Below are positions 11,960 to 24,142 of a DNA stretch of 64,000 nt, piece by piece (position 1 is the first letter of the stretch; every line of letters starts with the position of its first letter). Source of the DNA: Hyaloperonospora brassicae. Its lineage: Eukaryota > Oomycota > Peronosporomycetes > Peronosporales > Peronosporaceae. The DNA lies in the NCBI GenBank assembly GCA_947650285.1, contig CANTFL010000233.1, positions 186,001 to 250,000 of the forward strand, written 5' to 3'. The notes under the pieces were generated by a model, which worked only from the letters and a program-made list of their open reading frames with translations, had not been told where the DNA came from and searched no databases. Position numbers and translations under genes: made by a program.

Positions 11960-12402
11960 CGACAATTAAGAAGATCAAACTACCACAAAAAGTTTTATTC
12001 TAGAATATTTGGCCATGAGTGCAACACGCATGCAAACACTTAACTACACTTGTAAGCAGAGTGCGAGATCGAGAGATGGCTCAAGTGATCAGAAGGTCAA
12101 TAGGATCAAGCATCAATTTAGGACAAGGCGTTCTCGTCGAGATCAGAATTACTCAGATCGAGCACTCTACAAGTATTCCCGTGGTCGTGTGAATATTGTC
12201 ACACGATCACCACCTCACCCCAAACACGTTCAAGCTTTTACTCGACGCGAGTTCACCTAGATAGGTAAATCCCGCACTATCAACGGTTACACAAGGTGAG
12301 GTAGTGAATTAGCACGGAAGTGAAGTAAACATCTGAACTTCGGTCGTCTGGGTGCCAGTGCAGAGTAAATATCCTAGGAAATTTTGATTGCAACCCTACT
12401 AA
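11960..12402 (+). repeat. family II LTR, inverted partner of the E2 LTR
   Basis: A plus-oriented family II LTR end with no element body attached on its right. It is nearly identical to the complement of 10560-10866, including the rare-looking CGAGTTCACCTAGATAGGTA block. Its left boundary is approximate (ATTTGGCCATG at about 12008 also occurs in the E5 LTR). It may be a solo LTR or the far arm of a local inversion. Confidence 0.65.
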
Positions 12403-13392
12403 AATAGCACTAGCGCATTGTTCAAGCAGTATCTACTGTTCTCTTTTTTGTAGCAATCATGGAAATCTCACTCATGGATTGATTTAGCCGGAACGACAAG
12501 TATACATGAAACAAGCCTAAGTTTTATTGGATGTCGATAAATGATTAGACCTTTCGTTAAGATTGCGAGAAGGCTTCAGAAATCGAAACGTAAATTAGTT
12601 CATTATTTTTCAGATCCAAAAAATAATGCGTACGAGGGTTTGAGCGATTTAATCCGAGCGCTGAAAGACTCTTCGATCGGGATTATATTACCGCGCAAAC
12701 AACCACCTCGACATACTTAAAACGTTAAGTTTGACATCAAACTATTGCCATCAAACAAATTGCAGCTCACCATGACCACGAGACCACAAGGTGAGAAAGC
12801 CAATATGTATGTAATAGCTGTACAATCGTATATATACATGGACGTCTGAGATTCGGCGGAGAGGTGGGATTGTATATTTAAATACATATTATTCGTCCAT
12901 TACGGCTGAGTGCATTGATACCATACTAGGGCACTAGAATAGAACATATCGCCTATCAATGTGCTGACCGAAACAATTTACTCTAAAGCGACACCCTTAA
13001 ACTACCGGTTCGCGGCACGATTCTTTGGTATAGTAGTCAGTCATATCTGTGGCAACACAGTCTCAACGTAACAGCACAACAAAAGCCGATCTAGTCGGCG
13101 CAGTTGGGCTTGTACGTCGGGTGAATTTCCTTCGCGGTTTTCCCCTTCGGGTTTAGTTCTGACTGTCGCCTAGCTGAATACATCCAATTACTCACACTTC
13201 TTTCCAGAAGACTTCATAAGATCATCATTTTCCGTGTCTCTAATCCTGTGACCTCGTAACAATGAGTAGTTGCCGGCGTTTTCGCGCTTGTACAGGTCAA
13301 CGGGCGTAGTATACGTCCAACTGAAAGACTGACGGTGTCCTTGGTTAAAAACCTACATACCCGTCGCTTTAAGAGTCTTTGGGCAGTGCCTT

Positions 13393-13785
13393 CTATTGGG
13401 TCACTGGATCGCCGTTCGCGAGTCCTAAATCGGTAATATCTTTTAGATAACCGGCTCGCCGTGCTACAAGACTCAAATCGGTGCCGTCTACTTGGTAGCC
13501 GGCTAGCAGTGCGACGATACTCAAAGTGGTGCCGTATGCTGTGTCACTGGCTCGCCGTGCGACGAGACGTATCTTTTGCTGGAAGCGAGGAATGCCCACC
13601 CCGGGACGACTTAACTCTTGGCGCTTCCAATCGAAACACCTACAAGATATGCTTCTTGAGGCTTGACAGCAAGCAAAATACAGCGCACGCAGCGACTTAC
13701 CACAAAATTTTACTCGTGTATTAGACTTGAAAAGTTCTGCTCGGTATTGTTTGTCTCTTTCTCTTTCCCTGATTTCAAAGGACAC
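13393..13785 (-). CDS. hypothetical ORF with 16-residue repeats
   Basis: A 130-codon minus-strand frame. Its C-terminal half holds about three tandem 16-residue units (LVARRAGYLKDITDLG-like), encoded by a 48-bp repeat at about 13400-13570. The unit length is a multiple of three and the residues RRAGY and TDLS are partly kept, which slightly favours coding. The N-terminal part is unremarkable. It could be a fragment of a longer repeat protein or a chance frame through a minisatellite. No family recognised. Confidence 0.22.
   Translation of the reverse strand: MSFEIRERERDKQYRAELFKSNTRVKFCGKSLRALYFACCQASRSISCRCFDWKRQELSRPGVGIPRFQQKIRLVARRASDTAYGTTLSIVALLAGYQVDGTDLSLVARRAGYLKDITDLGLANGDPVTQ
13400..13570. 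repeat. 48-bp degenerate tandem repeat
   Basis: Units begin near CGGCTCGCCGTGC at about 13452, 13500 and 13548, preceded by a more diverged unit. About three to four copies with obvious substitutions. Confidence 0.6.
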
Positions 13786-14480
13786 TTAAGTGGTTCTAAT
13801 TCATACCCGTCGTTTCTCTTTACTACTTTCCTAGTGGTATGGACATGATCATCTCTCTCCCTCCTCGGGTATTAGCTCGTCGAGTCTGTCTCGTCGAGTG
13901 TTGGGGTCGTCATGTCTTCTCCCGTTGAGTCTTGATTAGTTGTCTTTGATGTGTTCCGGCTTCTCTCGTCGGGTTCAACACTCCAATAACGAAGTCAAAA
14001 GTAGAGAATACCACGTTCGGAAATTCCCTACACCACAATTCTTGAATTAAATGCGACAACGTTTTCGTCATGAACGGGATTGCGTCAATTGACATCGAAA
14101 TTCATCGTAAGATTGAAGATATTTGTGTATAGGTACGTTTAAAGTGTGTGGATATGGCAACACGTCGATACTATGTATGTGAAAGCCTTGACAGACGTTC
14201 AAGATAATCTGTTGGCTAAAGATTTGCAACAAATCAATGTTAGAAGGATATCCGTGACAACCATAGCACGCGCTTAAAAAAGATGGATCGTATAATATAC
14301 ACGTAGCTGTCAACCGCCTTGCTTATAACTCGCACGACTAAAGATCTATAATATCAAGATAATATCAGTACAATTTGAGAAGTTGTCACCAACAAAGATC
14401 TGTACAGGACATATCGAGACTAGGCTGCGGAGCCCAACCGAAAGTAAAAGTAGGTTCTTGTTATCAAAAAAGAGCTGCTG

Positions 14481-14495
14481 TGTAACGGGGTTACA
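14481..14495. other. isolated LTR-terminus-like palindrome TGTAACGGGGTTACA
   Basis: The two LTR termini of the gypsy families here (TGTAACGGGG and GTTACA) occur fused with nothing between. There is no LTR body on either side. It may be a scar of an element end or coincidence. Confidence 0.35.
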
Positions 14496-16861
14496 CGTAG
14501 GTTGGTAACTGGCAAACCAGGTAGGGTTCACACCGGGGATGAGAATCCATTGAAATATGTTAAAACATCGTATAAGTTGGTAGGGGCTAACCTGGGTCAG
14601 CAACCAAATACAACATCGTTAAGGGTTATTAATTACAGCATAAAAGGTCTCATTAAGGTACGTTTAGTCTAAGATTTTTCTGATTAAAAAATTTACATAA
14701 ATTTCAGTTCCCATTTAATTAATTAAAGCCACGTGCCTTGTTCAGGCCTATCGGATTCTATCAAGAACATTCAAGTCTTGATATGGCGTCTACTGTGAGC
14801 GCTCTGTGCTGCTGATCACTACATTAATAGGTCCGTCGAACAAAGACCTGTCGCTCTAAGCTGATTGACTCGTAGAGTCGTGTTAACGTAAAGAACAAGC
14901 TTGTTCGGCAAAGAAAAGTTCTAACCATCTGGTTAAAAGATGTGTGTTCTCCGCTACTTAAGGCCCTAAATAAACAGAGAAGACCATATTTGCCTTACCT
15001 GGGGAATCATACAATCTCGTCATCGAGCGGGTATTTCGACAAAGAAGCCTGATGATAGGCCTCTGAGACGTTTAATACAAGAGTCGTTGCATGCATCAAC
15101 AAGCCACGGTTCGGAGTTGATTATGATTTACATCCTGATCCGATAACGTGATACTTATACCGTCATGGTGTCGGGATTATGCATCGTAGATGGGATTGCC
15201 TACATAACCTGATATGCCACAACCGCATTCGTCACGACGTTTAAATAAGGGCCTCCATATTTTTACGAGCGTGCAAAATGAGATGAAACTCAATTGTATT
15301 GCCCTTTTAGATGGGAAAAATGTTGTTGTATGACTTGCGTTATTGATAAAATAGTCTAAATGCGGAACGAGGTAGGTTGGAAGACATTAATACAGGTAAG
15401 TAAAATTGAATATGGTTGGTTCATGCTATAAGCAGTGCACAGCAACAACAAATATATATACATTAAAGCGAATTATGCAGGTCGTACGTGAATTGAGAGT
15501 AAATGCACGACTCGCGTTTCATGTGATTTGTATGTGCATCCGTCGAAAAATTCTATGAGTAATGGTGTCAAGCGATATCGAGTATTTGGAAGTCGTAAAT
15601 AAGGGGTTTTCGGCATAGCGTATCATATATGACGCGGAACTTGAAAATGATCATCACGCATTATCTTGTTGAGTATGTTAATAGCGCGAAATTCTAACAA
15701 TTGACTCATGGTATAAAGGGCCAAAGATTAGGTGAAACATTTATATTTGAATCCATATTGTCGTCCGATTTAACGACGTAAAACCCATGGCGTTTGAGTT
15801 TTGCCTACAACTGTAAGAAGGTACTGTTTCTGATAGATCATAGAAGCTCGGAGTAAGGACTGCAAGACCCATGACAGGTAAATGCTAATCTCACCTGATT
15901 GGATAACAAGCTGACAGGTGGGAATAGGACGTGACATTATGAAATATGGGATTGGGGGAGAAGATCGCATTGTCGAAGTTCAATCGGAGATGATAGGTGA
16001 GACGTAAAAATGCGGACATCACATGGGGCCGGGGACGAAACACGGTGATGGGCACCCCGGATATGTGCCAGGGTAGGTCGACTAGGTCAAGTTGGTGTGC
16101 TGGTCATCAACTGCATATGGTAGGGTGAACAAAGAAGGTTAGTGAACACTCAATAAATTTTACTTACACTTCTTACTTCTACTGCACATGTGCAACTACG
16201 TCTTACTACAACTTCCAAATTTTGACTTGATAACTTTATAGATGTCGGTCCCATCACCGAATTCTGTTGTGCATTGCAAGTTGCCCTCCCCCGAGTATCT
16301 GTTTTGCAGTGCATCGGACTACAAAACAAAACCAATGGCCAAATAATCGAGCTTGGAGGATATCGAAACGATTTGCTGTGTACTTTGAAGAGACGAAGAC
16401 ATTTAAGCTACGCATGAACAGCAATATTAATACAATCGGTCCGATTGAGCTAGAAAACAGGCGGGGCTCACCACGGATAATACGTACTGACAGTCGGTTT
16501 CGAAATTCAGTGCTGACTATGAACTTTGTAGGACTGTCTTTCACATGCAAGAAGCAGGCCTGCGTCTAGACTATATACCATGGATGCGGGGGTCATTGCT
16601 GAACCATAAGTGGGTCTCAAGCCCTTATTTCTTTGGTATATGTTTGACAGGATGGACATGATAGAGGTCCAGCCGTTGCCGAGTGGATAAAAGACCATGC
16701 GGGGACCATTCGTTGTAGACGAATAGAGTAATTAAAATGAAACACTTCGATGTTCGTTGTCAGCATAATTCTCACGACACTTGAGTCACTTCGTGCCAGT
16801 TTGCTAGTAAGTCCTTGAATCTTTTTCATACAGGATTTTGTGGTCCCGGAAGTAGCGTATA

Positions 16862-17302
16862 TGTAACGGGGCACCGACGACTACGTACTGGTCAACCAGT
16901 ACGGAGTTTACTATCACTGACTATAGTGATAGTCAGTGCCCAGCTTGGTGTAGAACTACACAGAGGAAGGTAGAACGACTAAGGTGAAAGACTCTAGTCG
17001 TAAGAAAAGTAAAACTGTTATTAATACAATTAAGTCCTATAACTTTTGTATCTCTGTTTGTCCTGACTAAATTATACTAATGCAACTAAATGTATGGTGA
17101 CGTCTACTCACCACCCATTGCGCGCGTCTAGCAGCGATTGGCGGGTTGATATCATCGCAATATCAACCAATGAGTAGACCCTTCGGTCATCTTCAACAAT
17201 ATCATCATGCTCTGTGATATTGTTGAAATAATATTCATCGTAATATTCTTTATTGTCATTTTATCCTTAATGGCAATATCATGTATCGGCTACCCCGTTA
17301 CA
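16862..17302 (-). repeat. 3' LTR of E4
   Basis: TGTAACGGGG to CCCCGTTACA, 441 bp. It differs from the partner at 24143-24584 by about five substitutions and one base deletion (TATCGGCTA against TAACGGGCTA near the end). It includes an internal hairpin CTATCACTG..AGTGATAG near 16912. Confidence 0.95.
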
Positions 17303-17316
17303 TCACCCCTCCCTTA
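17303..17316 (-). other. E4 polypurine tract
   Basis: On the minus strand, AAGGGAGGGGTGA directly precedes the 3' LTR, the position used to prime plus-strand DNA synthesis in LTR elements. Confidence 0.75.
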
Positions 17317-17319
17317 ACT

Positions 17320-17340
17320 GATAGTCACCGTGTGACTATC
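17320..17340. other. 9-bp hairpin beside the polypurine tract (E4)
   Basis: GATAGTCAC-CGT-GTGACTATC, perfect 9-bp stem with a 3-nt loop, 17 nt from the LTR. Hairpins of equal stem length but unrelated stem sequence occupy the same place in E7 and E10. Confidence 0.7.
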
Positions 17341-17432
17341 GAAACTTTTGTGGCCACCCGTTGGATACCAACGGGACGGGGAGTACTTGTTGGTCAGATT
17401 CGTTCATTCTGATTTTGCCTCGCATAGTTAAC

Positions 17433-19025
17433 ATGTCTATGCGGGGTGACCCAATGACGACAAAGTCTGTTGCTGCGCCCGCCTCTGCGGCAGACGACTC
17501 GTCTTCTGCTGCTAGTTCTCAGCCTGCACCAGGTGTTGCTGCAGGCGCATGTGGTATCACACCTCATGCACACAGTGACCCCGAGTTAGGGCTCAGCTAC
17601 TCTGGCGAGTCAGATGTGTCTGAATCGGAAAGGCCTTTAGATGCATCGCGTTCCCCTGCGGTGCCTCGTTTTTCAAGAGACCTGCCGAACGTACGGACTC
17701 GCGACAAGCGTCACAGTCTATTCGGCAGCGATAATGAATCCAGTGATGAGTATGAAAACTCATCACCACGATCAACTCGTGCGCCTTCGCACGAGCGATT
17801 CGACGACGGTGCGAGCCGTCATCATACTGAAAACCGTGGTACTGGCAAGGGCACCACGTCGAAGCGCGATGAGCTGAAGTCGTGGCGTTTGCCTGAAAAG
17901 ATCATCAATAGCTTGTCTCACGAGACAAGTCGACACCATCGAATACCTTTATTCGATGCGAGTGAGCTTCACGGCTTGAGTTTTAGCGAGAAGAACTTTC
18001 GCGCTGAAGAAATTTTTATCTCGATGTCTTTCTTCGACATCGATAGTACAATGGCAACCAAAAGCGTGACAAGGCCTCGCTTTTGGCGGCGTGAAACGCC
18101 TTCGTCCAAAATGTCAAGAATTTTGGACGAGAAGGATGGCTTCAAAAACTTGAAGCGGTACGCATCAAGTTTGAGAAGCGAACGCCAACCGGTGCAAGGT
18201 ACCGGCTGCATCGTTTGTCAAGTGAGGCCAGCATTCCATGCCTTACTTGAAGAGATCCTTGTGCGAGTTGTTTCGACAAATTGCAACGTGCACATAGGGA
18301 CGTAAATTCCCTAAGTTTGCCCTGGGAAAGGGCACACATCTCGGCTGAGATGTGGGACGCGATTGCAAACTTGCAATCCGTCTACAAGCGCATGAAGCGC
18401 GTGTTTAACGATGTGTCCTCAGACATATCGGATGAGTCTCGTCATACTGGTGAACGAGACCTTCAACGTCAGCCATCAGCTGGGATCGAGGTCCCCAGCT
18501 GTCATACGATGGTAAGAACCCACGACAGCGGACAAGGTAACTTGTCTGCTCCCCATTCTTCACACGGTGGCTCAAGATACGCCTCCCCGTGAAAGCGTCG
18601 ACCACCGTGAGAATCCACCAGTGAATCTGGTGGCGGTGGAAAGACAAGTTCCGGCTGAACCGCCGGGCCTGCAGGATGCTTTGGGTAACCATTGGCGTTA
18701 CCTGACCGAGTTAAGGGCGGACGTCAATCACGAATATGATCGTCGGCACGACATGCTGGCAACCGTACGACGTCTCCGTACCTATCGGGAGAAGGACCGA
18801 TCGGATTTCGCGTTCGCTCAGCTTAAGAGTGAACGCGAGAAGCAGCGTTTGCGCGACGAGCAGGAGGCGGCTCGTAGCGAGACCGCGTCGCTAAAGGACC
18901 AACTTGGGTGTTTGGTCCGTGATCACAAGAATCTGTTGGGGATTCTGGAGCGTGCCGGCTATCTCCGTTCTCGCAAAAGACCTCGTACCGATAGTACGGG
19001 TGTAGACGACCAACATAAATTGTAG
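17433..19025 (+). pseudogene. E4 opposite-strand gene, two frameshifts
   Basis: The frame starts at ATG 17433 and stays open to TAA 18303-18305. It continues in another frame to 18592 and returns to the first frame for 18567-19025. The N-terminus is Ser/Ala/Pro-rich and acidic, probably disordered; a GCIVCQ motif followed, after the frame change, by PCASCF may be a zinc-binding site. The C-terminal part (18567-19025) is a charged coiled coil (FAQLKSEREKQRLRDEQEAA) ending in a basic KRPRTD segment. It overlaps antisense with the chromodomain and linker of E4 pol. It shares the layout, but no clear sequence identity, with the E10 gene. Function unknown; I infer it is an accessory element protein. 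Confidence 0.6.
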
Positions 19026-22000
19026 GATGCGTGGCATCCTACGAGGCAACTCAATCGTGTATGCATTGCCCTTGCGGTGCAACACACGAAATGGCCCAAT
19101 GTATTTTGGCAGTAGTTTACTACTGCCGACATTAGTGACTACATGTCCAGGTAAGTTTACCGTAGACAGTAGTACTAGGTCGTTAACTTTAAATGAAAGA
19201 ACATTTGCTCTTCCATTCTTGTCTGCGTTCCGTTTCTGGCGGTCCACCGCATTTGCGATGGAGTTCTGAACGAAACGGACTACCGCCTCTCGAGTCAGCA
19301 GTAAGTTCTCTGCTTACTCGTTGTTGTGTTTTCAGTGCGCTTCGTGCGCACTGCTAAGAGATCGTTCTCTTCTTCAACGAGGGTGTCTTCTTCCTCACTG
19401 GCATAATCGTTGACGATGCTGAATATCCCAGCATCGTCATCATTGTCTGATGTAGCAGTAGCGTCATTGCTACTGCTAAAATCAACTTCTTCGATGTCGA
19501 CATTATCGACATCGACATTGAATGTATCAGCATGTGCGATGATACGTGATGAGCAAGAGCCTAAACGGATTTTCCTCGAGCGAGCCCCCTAAGTCCAAAT
19601 TCACTCTGTATGAGGGAGGGAATGCGTGGGTGGAGTAAGCCATTCACGTATAACGCTGTATGCGTGGTTCACGCATGCACGGAATTGTTGATGGCAAATT
19701 CGACCATCGGCAAAAACTCCCTCCAACTCGAAAAGGAGTGGACGTATCCTCGAAGAATCTTTTCGAGGACAAGGTTTACACGTTCCGTCTGACCATCCGT
19801 TTCGGGATGGTCAGATGTGGACATCTCTAATCGTGTTCTGAGTGAACGGAACACAAATTGTCAGTACCTTACCGTGAACCGAGGGTCACGGTCGAAAACA
19901 AGTTCACGACGTAATCCGTGAAGTCGAAACACTGTGTCGGTGAAGACACGCACAAAGCCGTGTGCAGTGATCAAATCAGATACTGCAGCAAGATGCACCA
20001 TCTAGCTGAAACGGTCCACAAACACAAGAATACTATTATTCTTGTGAGAGTCTTCGGGGAACCCGAAGACAAAGTCCATGGAAAAGGACTCCCAACACTC
20101 TGCCGGGACCGGTAGAGGCTGTAGTGGCGCACGGGATGAAGGACTAGGCTTCACCCGTTGACCGACCTCGCAAGAACGAATGTACTTGTGCTCGAACTGA
20201 TACTGGCGGGCCAGTAAAAGTTTCGACTTACCGAAAGATAGGTCTTTTCTCGTTCACGGTGCCCGCCAGACGGCGCATCGTGACATTCGGACATGATGCG
20301 TGATCGCAAGTCATCATTATCGGGAACGAAGACACGAGGTGTATCGTTGGCAACTGCTGTGTAGTACAGCATTCCATTGAGAGTCGTATACCGATCCAAC
20401 GAGGAACGGTATAGAGACGGTATATCCGACAAGGATTTCCGGGACGAGTTCGCAAGGTGACCCATCAAATGAAGGAGAATCATATCCCCTTCGTATGCCT
20501 TTCGCACGTCATCGAGTAAAGGAAATGACGGCACACTGAATGACAGTGCCGCAACAGTGGGCAAGACCTCACTGTTGGCGCGTGTTGTCGGCTCGAAATC
20601 GGGCCGACGTTATATCACATCAGTGACGACATTTAGTCGTCGTGGCTTATACTCCACGGCGTATTTGTACTCTGAGAAGAAAGACAGCCACCTCGCCATT
20701 CGTTGCGAAAGAGGTGGATTGTTTGCGGCCGTGTGTAGTGATGCGTGGTCCGTATATACGATGAACGGTCTATCTTCGAGGAGATAGACGCGGAACTTAG
20801 CCAGTGCGTACTTCATGGCAAGGAGTTCCTTTTCATGCACTGAGTAATTGCGTTCAGCTGGTTTCAGCTGACGCGATTGATAGCAGACGACCCGCTCTGC
20901 GCCGTCTGTGTCATACTGCATCAACGCACAGCCGATAGAAAAATCGCTGGCGTCACAGACTACATAGAAAGATCTGCCCTGATCTGCATTCGCCAATATG
21001 GGCGATTACATCAAGCTTTTCTCTATACGTTCAAAGGAACGCTGACAGTCAGCGTTCTATGACCAATTCACATCTTTCTTGAGCAAGCAAGAAAGATGAA
21101 AAGTCATCTCGGCGTAATTGCGCGAGTACTTTTGTAAGAACGCTGCTAAGTCAAGTAACTTACGAAGTCCCTTGACATCGACTGGCACTGGCCAGCCGGT
21201 GATTGATCTTTTCGGGATCAGGGAGTACGTCGTGTTTACCTACGATGCACCCAGAGAAGTGGTTTTTTGCTTGCGGCGAATATACACTTCTTGAGGTTGG
21301 CATACAAATTATGTTTGCGCATAAGATGAAGAACCTGACGAACGTGATTTTGGTGAACTCACACGTCTGTCTTCCCGGCCATAGCCCGGCTATGGGCGAA
21401 CACATCGTGGAAGTAACTCGGTGCAAATTATCGCACCGGTCTCAACAGATCTGTTACACATCTGTTAAATGTTGCAGGGGAATTACTCAGCCCCTGTGGC
21501 ATCACTAGCCACTCCCACAGCATCCCGCTGGGGGTGCTCACTGCTGTGTACGGAACATTTCGTTCACGCATGAGGATCTGATAGAATCCGTCCATCAGAT
21601 CCATGGACGAAAAGATGGTACTCTTTGACATACCATCTATGATTACGTCCTTCCTTGGTATCGGCGTCTGAGCCGGTACCGTTGCAGCATTCAACTTGTT
21701 GAATGCATGCACTATCCGCCATCCTACTGTGTCTTTTCGCACACAGAAGGTCGGAGATCTGTGAGGGGATGTTGATTCCCTCACATGGCCCGCTGCAAAG
21801 CGATCGGTAAAGATCGTTTCGATCGCTAGCACCTGTTCAAGAGGCAGTGGCCAATTCTTCATGACACAGTACTTCGAGCCCGGCTTGAGCTCGATCTCGT
21901 GTCGAGTGCCTTTATCCTTAGGCAACTCGCAAGGTACGGATTCAGGGAACACATCCCTGAATTCGATCAAATCCTTATACAAATATTTTGCCTGACGTGA

Positions 22001-23028
22001 CTTCCAGGATTGAGATTTATATCTCTAAATCCGAGTCTTCTCATCGATGACGCTTTCATCCATCGATGAACTGCTAAGAACCCTCTCGGTCTCAGTAAAC
22101 ACCGTTGACGATCGAATATCGGTAACGTACTCGTCCTCCGCGACGAGTACATAGATCTTCTTGACTTTGCCACTGCGCAGATCACGCAAGAACCGTTTCG
22201 GTTCTAGCGTCGGCAATTGCGTTATCTCCGAAGTTAGTTTCGGAGGCACAACTAGATCAAGCGTATAAGCGCCTACGCTTGATCCATCATTAACCAAGAC
22301 ATTCATTGTCTTGAATACTTCCTGGTAAGTCATATCCACAGGTTCCAGGAGAGCTTTCTCCACAATGTAGTAATCATCTACATTGTGTTCTTGTACAGTC
22401 GTGATAACGACCGTACCACGCGTGAGGCCATCGCGCTCGCTCGTAGTACACCCACGTGAATGTGGGCGTTGCAAGACATTCTTCAAATCGTCATCTAAGG
22501 AACAAGTAGCAGGTATCGTAGCTGATCGATGCTGCCAGCTCACCCTTGGTTCGTATCTCCTAAGCCAAGGTAGTCCTAGGATGACATCAAACTTGTCATC
22601 CAGGTTAAGTACGATGAAATCATCATCGTACTGTTCGCCTTTAACGTATAGTGGATTCCGACTACACGTTTCTTCACAGTGATAGATGCGCCTGTCTCTA
22701 GGCGCACCGTCATCTTCGTTGGAGGGATCTCCCGCTCCACGAAGTTAAAACTTCCTGCCTCTAGCGACTGGCGACGAACAAAATTGTTCGACGCCCCACA
22801 GTCAACCAGGGCGCGAAGTGACAAGTCTTTTGTCACTTCTAACTTCAAGGTGATGAGAGACACCTCATCACCAGGTGCAGAGACACACAGAAATTGTGTG
22901 TCGGGAGAAACCTTCGTCAAGAGATTTGCAAATTCTCTTAATGTTGCTGGATCAGTAGGGCGCTCCGCCCCTACTGACCCCGACCATTTTTGATGATTGG
23001 TCTCGCTGTTGCGGCTTTGCAACAGCAT
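18405..23028 (-). pseudogene. E4 pol (PR-RT-RNase H-IN-chromodomain), many frameshifts
   Basis: Minus-strand segments in order: protease 22576-23028 (ALVDCGASNNFVRR); linker 22025-22543; RT 21428-21982 (FSSMDLMDGFYQI, MPQGLSNSPATFNR), then a frame break; RNase H 20610-20996 ([23 protein letters not shown]); integrase zinc region 20151-20564; integrase core 19669-19854 ([12 protein letters not shown]); the GPF-type region 18891-19247 (PKYIGPFRVL); and the chromodomain 18405-18692 (YLVRCRGFLPSYDSWGPRS). The RT box normally Tyr-Phe-Asp-Asp reads Tyr-Phe-His-Asp (His codon 21407-21409). The chromodomain would direct integration through chromatin marks. Multiple frame changes make it inactive. Confidence 0.88.
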
Positions 23029-24086
23029 CGGACCCTCGCACTCTACATCTTCTTACTAGTGGACGATTTCTGCGCTCAGCACCGCGAGGTCCTGAGAGGG
23101 GGAAACTGCATTTATATGTGTAGTGTCCCAATTTATGACAGCGATGGCATCTCACCGATCGCTTGTCATTCTCAGGGCGAGGTTTTTCGCCCTCGACATT
23201 ACAGAGGTCCATTAGCGCTGGGCCCTCGACCGCTGATCGTCTCTGCGGACGAAAGGGGTCAGCGTAGTGTGAGCCTGTCTCACACTAAAGTCTTCCTGCT
23301 CCGCAGCGAAGTTTGCTTTGGAGAGCGTCTTTAGCTCTCCGCGAAACAGGTCGTCCCCGACGGGACTATCAGATAGCTATTAAATCAATATTGTGATCAA
23401 CACAAAAAATCCACTCACAGGGTTCACTACCATGCAGCTTGCAAGGTAGCGTATATGCTGAGCGTAAGCGTGAACCTTACGCTTAACCTGTTTGATTCCG
23501 AGGAGTTCAGATAGTGTCCTGAACACTGCCCTGGGAGGCTCAAACGTCTCGCTGAGCAGGGTCTTGAAGGTCCTCAACGACCCAAACACGTTTGGGTCGT
23601 GCAACTTGAGATTCAGGGACCAATTCCTGGCGTCCCCTGCCAAGTACGACTGAGCGAATGCAACTTGCATTCGCTCATCGTCGATGCAACGGGCCTCGAT
23701 GGCACTATCTACCACGATGAACCACATAAACAGGGAGTCTCTTGGATTCCCCGGTACTTGGATATCTCTAGCTTTCGAGACCACAGTCGACGCTCTCGTG
23801 TCGACTGCGCGGACTGAGACTGATGCTGTCTCAGTTCTTCCATCCGCTGGTGATCTTGTTGTTGCAACAAGGTCACCTGCGCTCGCGACTCATCAAGTTC
23901 TCGTTGCAAGAATTTGCTAATGACCGATTGCTGCTGGTCTCTATCCCTTGTGGATAGCATGGCCCAGATAGCTTCTTCGCCAACGATCGAACTCATTCGT
24001 TCGATCTCACTCCATTCGATATCGCTCAAATGGGAGTAGCTTTCACGGGTTCCGTGAAATCTGTCGCCTTCGACTTCGTCCAACAT
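22952..24086 (-). pseudogene. E4 gag with CCHC zinc knuckle, frameshifted
   Basis: ATG 24086 begins 56 nt inside the 5' LTR (MLDEVEGDRF). The first segment (23709-24086) is helical and Gln/Arg-rich. The core continues in another frame (23380-23784) with SYLAGDARNWSL and TFEPPRAVFR, typical of the capsid region. The third segment (22952-23212) holds the zinc knuckle CHRCHKLGHYTYKC and ends GGAPY-TGA, the same end as in E1. The next reading frame (protease) is shifted +1 and overlaps this end. Confidence 0.85.
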
Positions 24087-24114
24087 GTTAATCTTGGGCG
24101 ATGCGAGTGTGGTC

Positions 24115-24140
24115 CTTGGACGGGCAACAAAGTGCTACCA
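24115..24140 (-). other. E4 primer-binding site
   Basis: On the minus strand, two bases after the 5' LTR, the sequence is TGGTAGCACTTTGTTGCCCG. The first eight bases complement the TGCTACCA end expected of initiator tRNA-Met. Confidence 0.65.
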
Positions 24141-24142
24141 GG

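Larger units (their letters stand above)
12403..16861. other. long stretch without recognised genes
   Basis: No supported gene. Short decayed coding-like pieces occur: the 48-bp repeat ORF at 13393-13785, and a plus-strand frame at about 16505-16660 with a RLDYIPWMRGSLLNHKWV segment followed by a frame break. I could not assign the latter. The 15-bp motif at 14481 is listed separately. The stretch ends at the E4 LTR. Confidence 0.5.

Noticed and set aside
17361..18305. Start of the E4 opposite-strand gene at 17361
   Set aside because: 17361 is TTG; the first ATG in frame is 17433, which I used.
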